From assembly GCA_022447555.1 (NCBI GenBank), contig JAKVBF010000001.1:301639-365638 (forward strand): a stretch of 64,000 bases of DNA, given 5' to 3'. The position numbers and the translations under genes are program-made. Positions 45,879-54,653 of this stretch are shown piece by piece. Under the pieces are notes generated by a model that searched no databases, was not told the origin of the DNA, and saw nothing but the letters and a program-made list of their open reading frames with translations. The stretch comes from Mariniblastus sp. (GTDB lineage: Bacteria; Planctomycetota; Planctomycetia; Pirellulales; Pirellulaceae). Every line of letters starts with the position of its first letter. The first letter of the stretch is position 1.

Positions 45879-46449
45879 TTTTTGTCCTCCTGACTATTGA
45901 TCGATTCGATCCTGTTTTATTACCGAGCGGTCCGTCGCTTGGATTGTTCTTGTAAAAAGCACTGCACAAATCGTGCCGCCATGTTTTACAGTTCTAATAA
46001 TGTGGGACCGCCATTAATCAGCCGCCTCACCAGGTCTATGTTCTCATACAACGGGAACAATTTGCATGACATTTTGTAAAGATTACTCCCGTTTGGATCA
46101 ATCCAAATCTGGAAATTCAGATCAAATCATTCTGATATCCCTGTTTTGCTGCTAGCTAAAACCGACATCACTTCGCTCAATCATACGCGCCCTATAAGGG
46201 GGGGGGATCTCTAACTTGCGGAGCAGCTGTTTCTTTCGAGTTGGTGTCGACTCATCCGCTCAATGAACCACCAGGCTCGAAGCCTTGTCACCGATAAGCA
46301 GACTAAACTTTGGTTAGAGCGATTAACTTGCTTCAAGCTTCTGGTAATACGGCGGTAGCAGAGAGACGGCGGTAACAGAGAGATGGCGGTAACGGATCGC
46401 AGTTGTTGCCTGCCCAGTTGACGCATTACCAAAAATCGGCGGAGGCTCA
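45879..46449. other. Intergenic region with poly-G tract and short tandem repeats
   Basis: 571 bases between the OmpH-like gene and the giant Ycf48-repeat gene. It contains a run of nine G (46198-46206) and 17-base tandem repeats (46349-46399). A possible frame on the - strand (46211-46450) starts in the stop codon of the giant gene but has no protein-like features. No RNA is recognised. Confidence 0.5.
46349..46399. repeat. 17-base tandem repeats, about 2.6 copies
   Basis: Unit ACGGCGGTARCAGAGAG, twice with one difference, then a partial third copy matching at ten of its first eleven bases. It starts about 50 bases beyond the stop codon of the giant Ycf48-repeat gene. Function unknown; length variation between strains would be expected. 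Confidence 0.6.
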
Positions 46450-49400
46450 CTATTTCTCGAACTTTAGGAGTTGGAGCGATCCCGCGTTAATCTTCATACA
46501 TTCCAATAGCCCGGGCAATACGTTTGCTTGTGACTGGCGAGATCGTTCCGACACCCAGAGAGATGACGAGTCGTAGCTCAACCGATTGACTCGAGCAGCA
46601 ACCACGGACCCTGGCTCCAGATCGCCGTTGAGGATTTCTGAAAAGGGAATAGCCAGCTCCACGATCCACGCCTCATTATCTTGAGTCTGATCAATGTACC
46701 AGCGAGGGTTCCAGCCAACGCTGCCCCCCAGACGATCACCCGCCATCCCCCGGTGGTCCACCACGAACTGAATGGAAGATCGGTAGTCGCGATCAAGATC
46801 GAGCGTGATCTCCAACCGATCCCTATTAGAAAGATTCGGGTCACGCGTCCGTGGACCTCGAGACACCCGATAGGATTGGCCTGGAATTTTCAGGCACTTT
46901 GCCGCGACAAATAGAAATTCTTCATCATAGGCCAGCATTAGAGTATCTGGCTCTAACCTCTCATTTAAGGCTGCAACCGTTCGCTGTTTGAATTTCGCCC
47001 GACCGTCAGCCAACGCCTGCTGCCACAAGTCGTCATCCAGCTTGCCATCCAGCCGCGGCCGAGAAGCCGCCGGAAAGCACTGAAGTCGATCAGCGGGAAG
47101 CGCGCGTTGTTCGGCCATCAATAACTCTTGAGCGGCAATTCGAGCCACCGGATCCGAATCCTGCGCGGAGCGAATCAGCGCGCGGAATTGATTTTTTGCC
47201 ATTGCAGGTCCCTGTAACTTTTGCAGAACCTGCGCTTCCAAGTATCGAATTCGAGAATCTAATCCCAATTCTGGATCCGATCTTTTTAGTCTCGAAAGAA
47301 AGCGGCTGGCGTTGGCTAACCGGGCGTCGCGAGCGACGTTTAACCGTTCGCTTGACTCCGTGTTGGCCTCATAGCTGGCTTGGACGACCTCCCCCTTCGT
47401 TTCTGGCTCAACCGGCAAAGCTTCCCAGATCAGCGTAGTCGTTCCATCAACCGTCACATTACGAGCCACCGACTGCGGCGTCTGCGGTTGACTAACGGCA
47501 ACGGTAGAACGGGTGGCTTGGCTTGATGATGGCACCGAAGCCTGCCAGCCAAATTCATCACTACTATAGTATTGCGACAGCCAAACCAAAGCTCCTGGTG
47601 TCAACGCGTGAGTGCCCACTCGGTTCACCATCAACTCCAGAGTGTGCGCGGCCATCTCTGGTTTGCCTGATTCAACATACTCGTCCGCTAATTGCATCAT
47701 CCAGACACCTACCGCGGTCGATTCAAGACCCACCCCCAAGCCTTGCATTTGCTGACGCCAGCTCAGGATGTCAGCCGGAGAAGTGGCCTTCCAGCTTAAA
47801 AAATGGTCAAACTGGCGCTGTTTGCTTGAGGCGCGACTGATGGCGTTCAAATTACCCATCCTCGTGATACCATGTCGCCTTGGCACGTCGTGGCCACTCA
47901 AACCTAAACCTGAAAAAGGATTGCCGTCTCGGACCGACAGGCTGACGCCGTGATTATCGTATGCGTATCGCTTTAGCGACTGTTTTTCCTGGCGAATCGA
48001 CAAACCCAATTGGGCTCGACTGATGGCAATGTAGTCCTCCACCAAATGCCCAACGCGAGGCAGTAATTTCTTACTGTCAACCATGATTTCAGCGTCCAGC
48101 GAAGGCGTTGTGAACACCAGTCGATCGACCTGCCAATCGTTTAAACCAGCGGTCTCAATTTGCTCTGGAAACTCACTGCGGTCCGCCGCTTTCCGAATCG
48201 AATCGCGAATCAGTCCGACCAAACCAACCTGACCACTCGGATCTTCATTCACCATCACCACATTGGGTTTCAACGTCCGGATTTCTCGGACGAGTCGGCG
48301 TGATATCTCGCTAGGTGAAACCGCCGCTGAGTCGATCTCGTGGAACATCGAACAACCCAGACGGGTGGTAGCCGAGCGACCATCGAGACCCGATGTCGAG
48401 GTCAAGCTAAGACTGAGCGCGGAGCTCAATATATTTTCTTCGCTTGAAAAACGTGCCATCATTTCCAGCGGGAGCTGCTGGGGCTTGACCGCTACCATCA
48501 ACGCTCCAATCCGCTCGGCCCCTGAACGTTGAAGGCTCCAGGTGACCCCTGCATTTTCAGTTGACAGAATGTTACCCAAACTTCCGACCGCCCAACCGTG
48601 AGTCGGTGAGGCAAAACTGATTTTTCTAATGGGCGCGCTGATGGGGGTTCGATGCGGCTGAATCTCTTCCGTCTCGGTCCCGATTGAGAAAATGTGCGTC
48701 CCTGGATTACCCGCTACAAACAACCGGTCATCGACCACCGTCAGACTAGAAAAATCAAACTCCTTAATCCCCGGCACTCCGGTTATATCCAGCGGACGCC
48801 AACTGGCCGCCCCATCCAAGGTCCTTAAGATGACCCCATGATCGCCAGCCGCCCAACCATTTTTTTCGTCCACCATTCGAACAGCTCGGATCGTTGGACG
48901 AGTAGGACTCAAAATGACCGAAGGCTCATATTCGTGACTTCGAATCACGCCCAAGCCACCGGCCTCACTAACCGTCACCAGATCAAACCTGCCAATCAAA
49001 TCAGCATCTTGCCAGTTTGCCAGCTTCTGAGCTCCCTGTGTTGACCAGGTTTGCCCACCGTTGCTTGTGTAAAAGACGCCTGTTTTAAAAAGATTACCGG
49101 CCTGGCCCACAGCCCATCCGTGCGTTTGCGATTGAAAACTGATTCGATTGATTTTGGGTAATACAATCCCTTCGATCAGGATCCATGACTTACCACCATC
49201 TTCTGTTTTCATAATGATGGCGCGGCTTCGGCCGACATACGGAACAGTATAACTTCCAGCAATCCAACCCTGTTTGGTATCGATGAAATGGACTGAGTTT
49301 AATTGACAACGGATTGGGTTCTGTTTCTCCGACTCGCGAAATTGTTGCATTCCATTAAGCTTGCCTAACAAAGAGCGGGAATCCTGCTCCACCCCGGCTC

Positions 49401-49665
49401 GCCCCAGTTCAAACCAATGGTTTCCACCATCTTCGGTTTTGAGAATCAAGCCCTGATTGCCGACTGCCCAACCATGATGCGGATCCAGAAAAAAGACGTC
49501 GTTAATATCTGCATCTTGTCGCCATGAGTCCGGACGCTGTTCCCGAACGATATCATCCACCCCGCGCGTCTCCACCAACCCACTACAGAGGATCCATACG
49601 ATCACCGCAGCCACGTGCCAAAAACGCTTTGTTCTAAGGACGATACTGGCCAATCTGATTCCCAT
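46450..49665 (-). CDS. Giant Ycf48-repeat protein with CBM9-like tail
   Basis: 1071 residues with an N-terminal signal/anchor helix (HVAAVIVWILCSGLVE). Residues about 45-390 hold Ycf48/BNR-type propeller repeats (HGWAVGNQGLILKTEDGGNH; GWAAGDHGVILRTLDGAASW; HGWAVGSLGNILSTENAGVT). Residues about 395-520 look like a degenerate PIG-L/LmbE deacetylase: ALMVAVKPQQLPLEMMARFS replaces the zinc-binding HPDDE region, and LVREIRTLKPNVVMVNED is family-like. A helical part follows, then a CBM9-like domain from about 870 (PRLDGKLDDDLWQQA; RDRLEITLDLDRDY; IVELAIPFSEI). It should lie outside the inner membrane and bind carbohydrate or protein. The propeller and CBM9 calls are good; the deacetylase part is inference. 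Confidence 0.8.
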   Translation of the reverse strand: MGIRLASIVLRTKRFWHVAAVIVWILCSGLVETRGVDDIVREQRPDSWRQDADINDVFFLDPHHGWAVGNQGLILKTEDGGNHWFELGRAGVEQDSRSLLGKLNGMQQFRESEKQNPIRCQLNSVHFIDTKQGWIAGSYTVPYVGRSRAIIMKTEDGGKSWILIEGIVLPKINRISFQSQTHGWAVGQAGNLFKTGVFYTSNGGQTWSTQGAQKLANWQDADLIGRFDLVTVSEAGGLGVIRSHEYEPSVILSPTRPTIRAVRMVDEKNGWAAGDHGVILRTLDGAASWRPLDITGVPGIKEFDFSSLTVVDDRLFVAGNPGTHIFSIGTETEEIQPHRTPISAPIRKISFASPTHGWAVGSLGNILSTENAGVTWSLQRSGAERIGALMVAVKPQQLPLEMMARFSSEENILSSALSLSLTSTSGLDGRSATTRLGCSMFHEIDSAAVSPSEISRRLVREIRTLKPNVVMVNEDPSGQVGLVGLIRDSIRKAADRSEFPEQIETAGLNDWQVDRLVFTTPSLDAEIMVDSKKLLPRVGHLVEDYIAISRAQLGLSIRQEKQSLKRYAYDNHGVSLSVRDGNPFSGLGLSGHDVPRRHGITRMGNLNAISRASSKQRQFDHFLSWKATSPADILSWRQQMQGLGVGLESTAVGVWMMQLADEYVESGKPEMAAHTLELMVNRVGTHALTPGALVWLSQYYSSDEFGWQASVPSSSQATRSTVAVSQPQTPQSVARNVTVDGTTTLIWEALPVEPETKGEVVQASYEANTESSERLNVARDARLANASRFLSRLKRSDPELGLDSRIRYLEAQVLQKLQGPAMAKNQFRALIRSAQDSDPVARIAAQELLMAEQRALPADRLQCFPAASRPRLDGKLDDDLWQQALADGRAKFKQRTVAALNERLEPDTLMLAYDEEFLFVAAKCLKIPGQSYRVSRGPRTRDPNLSNRDRLEITLDLDRDYRSSIQFVVDHRGMAGDRLGGSVGWNPRWYIDQTQDNEAWIVELAIPFSEILNGDLEPGSVVAARVNRLSYDSSSLWVSERSRQSQANVLPGLLECMKINAGSLQLLKFEK

Positions 49666-49910
49666 CTATGGACTCATCAACGGTTGGTTCCAAATGCAAC
49701 CTTCCATCACCCAGAATGTAAGATGCAATCTGCGGTTAAGGAGGCGGCGGAAGTCTATCAGGAAAGTTTTGAAATCACTAGAGAAAGAGACGCTGGCAGA
49801 ATAGGGGCTGGCGTCAGCTAGCAGAATGAGACAAGCGGTTTTTCAGGAAACCAGTCCCTCGCCGTGGATTGTCCGAGAAGGCTTAGCAAATTCTCTCAGC
49901 TTGCACGTTT

Positions 49911-50411
49911 TCAGCCTCTCAAAATATCGTCCACCCATTCGTGGATCTGGCTCGCCCGAGGAAAGAGGGCGATCATCATCAGAGCTACCGCGATGCCGGC
50001 CACCAGGGAAACCAAACTATTGTCCAGAAAAAAAAGGACTCCGTTGAAAAATGCGGCGCTTTCCAGCAGGGCGTATTGAACGATTAGCTTGGATTGAAAA
50101 ACCCCTACCAACGTTCGCATCCCCAGTTCGTCCTTAGTGGAGATCCCTGATTCTTTGAGGTGATTGAGGGCCACCTGCAAGGCTGAACGACTCACCAACC
50201 GAGCGATCACGGAGGCCATGACTACCGTCAAACCCCCGAATACCAAACCGGCATTGGCCAGCAAAGAGAAATCGGCGTGTATCGTCCCCCATTCAACCAA
50301 GACGCCTAACAGGATAAAAAACGAGACGGTTCCCATAACCAATGCAAATGCAATGATCTGAACGGTTCGAACGCTCGATTCGAGAGCCGCCATTTGATTT
50401 TGGTTAAGCAT
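49911..50411 (-). CDS. Four-helix membrane protein of unknown function
   Basis: 166 residues with four hydrophobic segments: IIAFALVMGTVSFFILLGVL, LANAGLVFGGLTVVMASVIA, LLESAAFFNGVLFFL and LVSLVAGIAVALMMIALFP. A soluble loop of about 40 residues (SRSALQVALNHLKESGIS) separates helices 2 and 3. No family is recognised. It follows a small helical protein gene by 9 bases on the same strand, so the two form an operon. Confidence 0.75.
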   Translation of the reverse strand: MLNQNQMAALESSVRTVQIIAFALVMGTVSFFILLGVLVEWGTIHADFSLLANAGLVFGGLTVVMASVIARLVSRSALQVALNHLKESGISTKDELGMRTLVGVFQSKLIVQYALLESAAFFNGVLFFLDNSLVSLVAGIAVALMMIALFPRASQIHEWVDDILRG

Positions 50412-50420
50412 GATTATTTC

Positions 50421-50681
50421 CTAAGCACTCTTGGCGAGTCGCTCCACCATACGAGCCGCGAGTTGTGGGTCGTCTTGGGAAACAAGATGGTCAATCGTCT
50501 CTTGTTTGACATCTAATTTCAAAAGATGGTTCCCGAGACTCTTCCAATACTTCTCTCGTTTTTTGCCCTCTGACAAATACAGCTCGGTGACAAGCTCTTG
50601 CGCTCGCTGGAGAGCAATATTCTCGCGGTTATCATAATAGTTACGAATCACATTTTGTTGGTATTTGGATCGTTCTGTCAT
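50421..50681 (-). CDS. Small helical hypothetical protein
   Basis: 86 residues from ATG MTERSKYQQNVIRNYYDNRE; wholly helical and charged, with IALQRAQELVTELYLSEGKK, REKYWKSLGNHLLKLDV and DDPQLAARMVERLAKS. No membrane segment or cysteine. Its pairing with the four-helix membrane protein gene (9 bases apart) suggests joint function. No family is recognised, though the composition and reading-frame quality support a real gene. Confidence 0.65.
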   Translation of the reverse strand: MTERSKYQQNVIRNYYDNRENIALQRAQELVTELYLSEGKKREKYWKSLGNHLLKLDVKQETIDHLVSQDDPQLAARMVERLAKSA

Positions 50682-51175
50682 CGCTAACAATCTGGATTAG
50701 GAGGCGGAAACTATCTTATCTCGATGTGCACCGGGACACCCGTCGATGAAGTAATTTGCTTCAGACGGACCGGCTTTCCTAAGACTCATCGGACTTCCCG
50801 GCAAAACAATTAGGTTTTTCACTCCCGCGCCCGGTTTTTCCGATAATTTGGCACCCTCTTCCGCGAATAGGCCTCTAAAACGCGTCTTCAACAGGGGCCG
50901 GGCGTTGTATTTGAGTCCGACCGCCTTACCTTCCTGGATCTAAACAAGCCAATAACGAGACGCTCATTTGAATGATCAACGAAAAACCGACCAAGGTCGT
51001 TCATGAAACGTAGAGCGCCGAGCTCGCTGCCTTTATTCCACCGTGATCAGGGGAGCTCCGTTGACGAGGACGGCGCTGTGGGTATCTGCCTCATCGTCAA
51101 AAAACCTCGGGATCAACAAGGGCCGGCGGACCGACGCGAGGTGTTCGAAAGCCTGAGGACCATTTAGCCTTAGCC
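50682..51175. other. Intergenic region holding a coding-like fragment
   Basis: 494 bases between the small helical gene and the NUDIX gene. The right part (51033-51175, - strand) is in an open frame with a protein-like sequence described separately. The left part holds nothing recognisable. Confidence 0.4.
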
Positions 51176-51188
51176 CTAGTTCCGCGTT
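51033..51188 (-). pseudogene. Coding-like fragment without start, after NUDIX gene
   Basis: 51 codons between an in-frame stop and TAA, reading NAELGLRLNGPQAFEHLASV, RRPLLIPRFFDDEADTH and SAVLVNGAPLITVE. The order of hydrophobic and polar residues is like a real C-terminus, but there is no ATG or GTG. It overlaps the end of the NUDIX gene in the -1 frame. It may be a gene remnant or a lost extension of the NUDIX protein. An open stretch of this length also occurs by chance, so the call is weak. Confidence 0.3.
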
Positions 51189-51727
51189 TCACGATTACGC
51201 CGATCTGCCCATAAGATCAAAATGCAAGTTGGGGAATGAGTGATCTCCCCATGCAGCACCTTTTGCACAGCTTCTTCAAGAGACAGGACCACGTGTTCGA
51301 TCTTCTCTGTCCCGTCCAAGGCTGGCGTTCCCAAAGTCAGTCCCCGGGCAAAAAACAAGCGACACGGAGAGACCACAATCGTCGTGAACGGGTCCACTTC
51401 AGTGAGATATTCCCAGCGCTCGGCTGAAATGCCCAACTCTTCCTTTAGCTCGCGACGCGCGGTCAATTCAGGATCTTCCCCAGGCTCAATCCCGCCACTA
51501 ACCGCCTCCAAAGAGTAACGGCCAATGCCATAATGAAACTCGTGGGTCAGATGTATCTTTTCTGAATCATCCATTGCGAGCACAGAAACACCAGGTTTCA
51601 TATTGGCAACGACATGCGTTCCATCTCGACCGTCTGGGCGAACGACGTCATCCACCCAAACATGAAGATAGGGATCTTGGTAGACTTGATTCGTTGTCTT
51701 TATCTTCCACGGCCCATGTGATTTCAT
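51176..51727 (-). CDS. NUDIX hydrolase, ADP-ribose pyrophosphatase-like
   Basis: 183 residues. The NUDIX box is complete: SGGIEPGEDPELTARRELKE followed by ELGI, with the metal-binding Glu residues in place. The N-terminal part (YQDPYLHVWVDDVVRPDG) and the loop EVDPFTTIVVSPCRLFFARG are like ADP-ribose or sugar-nucleotide pyrophosphatases. Such enzymes hydrolyse nucleoside diphosphates linked to another moiety; the substrate is not readable. No operon partners. Confidence 0.9.
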   Translation of the reverse strand: MKSHGPWKIKTTNQVYQDPYLHVWVDDVVRPDGRDGTHVVANMKPGVSVLAMDDSEKIHLTHEFHYGIGRYSLEAVSGGIEPGEDPELTARRELKEELGISAERWEYLTEVDPFTTIVVSPCRLFFARGLTLGTPALDGTEKIEHVVLSLEEAVQKVLHGEITHSPTCILILWADRRNRETRN

Positions 51728-51963
51728 TGCTGAATACGCCTTTAGTGTTGCGATTAACCAAGATAAAAAATTGAGAAATGGAAAATTGGACTTAGCCCGA
51801 TTTAAAAGGTAGAGTTCAGAACAGCCCTCGTTGAAACAGCAATGTCACGGACTTGGATCTAACAGCCAAATGCTCCCGAATCGCCGCTTCGATTCGACGC
51901 AGTTCAAACGGCCTTGAATGGATGCCACATGTTCGTGTGCCTTCTCAACCGCAGGAGTGAATT

Positions 51964-52467
51964 ATGAGTATTTGGTTAACGGAAACCGAATTCCGTCAAA
52001 GCGGCGCCGTCGCCACGGGCATCACAATTAACGTCGCTTTTCTGCAGGAAATCAAAGAGGAAAATCTTCCTCTGCGGCGACGGATCGAATCGGTCGCCGA
52101 CGCCTTGGCTGACCATCCAGCTCTCTCTCCCCAAGTGGTCATGGATTTGTTGTATCGCGTCCGCGAAGAATTGGAAACCTACTTTACGCTAGAAGAGTTC
52201 TATGGGTATTTCAATGAGGCAAAACTTAGCAATCCAACGGTTTCGCATGGTGCTCTGACATTAATGGCGGAACACGAGTCGCTTTTTTTGCGGCTGAATG
52301 ATGTGATTGAACTGGTCGAGCAGATTGTTTATCGCGAAACGAACGTCTCCATGGCGGAAGTCGAGCGGCAATTTCACCAATTCCGTTCGGATCTAGCGTT
52401 ACACGAGCAATGCGAAATGGAGCTGATGCTGCGGTTGTGCAACGAAGAAATCGGGGTTGGCGATTGA
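51964..52467 (+). CDS. Hemerythrin-like helical protein
   Basis: 167 residues; ATG with AGGAG upstream. Mostly helical. LMAEHESLFLRLNDVIELVE and FRSDLALHEQCEMELMLRLC resemble the second half of hemerythrin HHE domains, where His and Glu bind a di-iron centre. The first-helix His of the classical motif is not apparent, so iron binding is uncertain. Four-helix proteins of this type sense or store oxygen, NO or iron. It has no obvious operon partner. Confidence 0.6.
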   Translation: MSIWLTETEFRQSGAVATGITINVAFLQEIKEENLPLRRRIESVADALADHPALSPQVVMDLLYRVREELETYFTLEEFYGYFNEAKLSNPTVSHGALTLMAEHESLFLRLNDVIELVEQIVYRETNVSMAEVERQFHQFRSDLALHEQCEMELMLRLCNEEIGVGD

Positions 52468-52526
52468 TTCACTCCAAGTACTGGATGCACAACCTTTTCA
52501 CCTCGGTTTACTGAAACGAATCTCGT

Positions 52527-52844
52527 CTAGTTGAAGGAATCGAACAGGCGATCCAAGGAACTTGATAATCGTCGCCACGTGTTGAAGATCTCACCGGTAT
52601 CGAATCGTCCGGCATCCGTATGGCCCGGCCCAATTTGGCTAACCTGAATCTCTGGGGCGAGCTGGGCCAAACCTTCGAGAATTCCAAACAAACGATCTTC
52701 GTCTTCGCTAGACGATTCGCCCGGCTTGGTCAGAGGTAAATAGGGCTGGATTGTTTGATTCAACAACCATAACGCAGCACCTTCCGCATCCTTCGCTTGG
52801 ACGGTCCATGAAGCGTTTCCGGATTGAATGTAATACTTGGTCAT
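52527..52844 (-). CDS. Small hypothetical protein
   Basis: 105 residues from the ATG at MTKYYIQSGNASWTVQAKDA; a longer frame adds 8 residues. The first 40 residues form a beta-alpha unit (GAALWLLNQTIQPYLPL); the remainder includes FGILEGLAQLAPEIQVSQIG, TGEIFNTWRRLSSSLDRLF. No signal peptide or membrane helix. No family is recognised; it reads like a small cytoplasmic protein. Confidence 0.6.
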   Translation of the reverse strand: MTKYYIQSGNASWTVQAKDAEGAALWLLNQTIQPYLPLTKPGESSSEDEDRLFGILEGLAQLAPEIQVSQIGPGHTDAGRFDTGEIFNTWRRLSSSLDRLFDSFN

Positions 52845-53318
52845 GATACCTGAGCTCGGTTGCTTCATTCACGATCCATTCAGGCGCCCAAGGCCTAATA
52901 TGATGGTGATCGCCAAAGCGGTGACATCTGAGGGCAAGTGAAAGGAAAGCTGGTTAGTAACCATTTAAAGTGACAGCTCTCCCGGCTGGCCCATCAAACA
53001 TACCCGGTCCTCAACACAAAACGGCTGAGACATTCAAATTGTAGCCAAATCGTCGGTATTATTATGCCGATTGTAAACTCTGTGCTGGTCAACGCTTTCA
53101 AGAATCAAAAGCCCAACAGCCGAGCTCACTTGACCCGTCGGCTGAGTGAGCCCGCTGACTCTGGCGGGCCTATCTTTGAGTTTTGGCGGGCGTTCAAACC
53201 ACCCAACCGACAGACAACGCCCAGCTTGCCGCTTAATCAGCACCGCGTTGCGATGTTCTACTGTTTGGGCGGCCAATGCTTGGGCGCATTGTTCAAAAGC
53301 TTAACTCGCTGTACCGGC
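52845..53318. other. Intergenic region, nothing recognised
   Basis: 474 bases between two small genes on the - strand. Frames of 80 and 110 codons overlap each other on both strands without start signals. A GC-rich stem (GCCCGC / GGCGGGC, about 53149-53169) has no T-run. Confidence 0.4.
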
Positions 53319-53786
53319 TCAACCCGAGTAAGGCATCGAGGAATGGTGCAGGTTGATCCGAACCGCACCCGCATCATCGACATAGTAACCAAATGAGTAT
53401 TCTACCTTCACCTCGTCTCCCTCTGGGGTTGTGAAGAAGTAGTTACCCATCGCCGTGGCAGTGGAACCCACGGTGATGATATCTACGTTCTCGAATCGCA
53501 CCGCGGTCCACCCCTTGATCGCAAACCCGGTGTCCTCAGGGCATTCATTGTTAGTCGCCACAAAGTATGAGAGAGCAGCTGCAAAGGACGATCGGAATTG
53601 GGCCTCCGCAGCCAGCGTGGGCTTGAACAAGACGGGCCCATCACCGTACCCATAAAGTGTCTCAATGTGATCCCGAGCCACCGCCTCAAAGTCTTGGCCG
53701 TCGACATGCGCTTTGGAGATACGAACAATGCCGTCACCCCAAGCTTGCTGCGCATCGAGAATCTGTTCTCTTGTAACGTCACTCAT
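53319..53786 (-). CDS. DUF3804-like (NTF2-fold) protein
   Basis: 155 residues; ATG with GGGAG upstream. Blocks AWGDGIVRISKAHVDGQDFE, HIETLYGYGDGPVLFKPTLA, AQFRSSFAAALSYFVATNNE and RINLHHSSMPY correspond, from memory, to a small marine family (DUF3804) also found in cyanobacteria and diatoms and often annotated as phosphoribosyl-AMP cyclohydrolase. The true histidine-pathway enzyme has a different zinc motif that is absent here, so I do not accept that function. The length and alpha/beta order suggest an NTF2/SnoaL-like fold. Function unknown. Confidence 0.7.
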   Translation of the reverse strand: MSDVTREQILDAQQAWGDGIVRISKAHVDGQDFEAVARDHIETLYGYGDGPVLFKPTLAAEAQFRSSFAAALSYFVATNNECPEDTGFAIKGWTAVRFENVDIITVGSTATAMGNYFFTTPEGDEVKVEYSFGYYVDDAGAVRINLHHSSMPYSG

Positions 53787-54653
53787 TTTTTCTCCCTTTC
53801 ATGTCAAAACAGAAACAGTTGGACAAGACCCTAGCACTGCATCGGCTTGCCAGAAAACGCTCATTTATTTTTCTAATTTTAAAAAAAATTGCCGTGCGGA
53901 AACAGTGGCCTTTTGAAAAACTCGCTCTGAAACACGCTACAAAAGAAGCTTGTCGGTTTTGGTTGAATGATTAGCGGGACTCCTCCTCTGCCTGATTACC
54001 CATCGGCTGACTCTCAACCTCTTTCCTTTCGGTTCCCAGCAATTCGGTTATTATTTATTCCGGTGGGCCGCCTCAGCACTTGCCCTTGTGATCCGCATTT
54101 AGTTGGGCAAATCGAATATCTATGGATCCCGGTCAGAGGTGTTCTCAAAAGTGAAATCCCCTTACCTCCCCTTACCCTTACAGCTGTTTGCGAACTTCGT
54201 ACCGCCCTACGAGTGTGAGGCTTATTTGGAAAAACATCCGGCGTTTTCTGGGATTCTCGTGGAAAATCCCCCTATTTACGAAGAGCGAATGCTCGAGATC
54301 AACGGGGCGATTGGTATTTTGAAGGTCGAGCCAAAGCAAACATCACGCAGCCAATTCGGAAATGTCATCCAAATTGCAACGTGATTTGTCAATCGGAATA
54401 AACCAAATCCCGTTATACTAAATGAGCAAAGTATGTTTCGAGTTTGGGGCAATGTCGCTGGAGCAACAGAGATCCACTTTGGGATAGGGGCATTCGGCAC
54501 CCTCGTCTGCAGAAATAGAGGTCGTGAACTGTTTTTGCCTGAACTCGCAAACGAACGCTGGGCTTGAAATTTCGGCGTTGGAAATAAAAACCGCAGCCAA
54601 CTAAATCAAAACCTAAACAGATCAATTAACTTCCATTGGAGATTCTGGTTCAA
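53787..54653. other. Long intergenic region before thioredoxin/YHS operon
   Basis: 867 bases with no convincing gene. A frame at 54103-54384 (+) has some protein-like stretches (YECEAYLEKHPAFSG) but no ribosome binding site and odd composition. An A/T-rich block lies at about 53862-53890, and TATACT (54414-54419) could be a -10 element, without a matching -35. It should contain the promoter of the operon that follows. Confidence 0.4.

Noticed and set aside
46211..46450. 79-codon gene following the giant Ycf48-repeat gene
   Set aside because: Its GTG overlaps the stop, but it runs through tandem repeats, is very rich in Arg, Leu and Ser and shows no domain.
50697..50891. 64-codon frame on the - strand
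   Set aside because: No ribosome binding site and random-looking composition.
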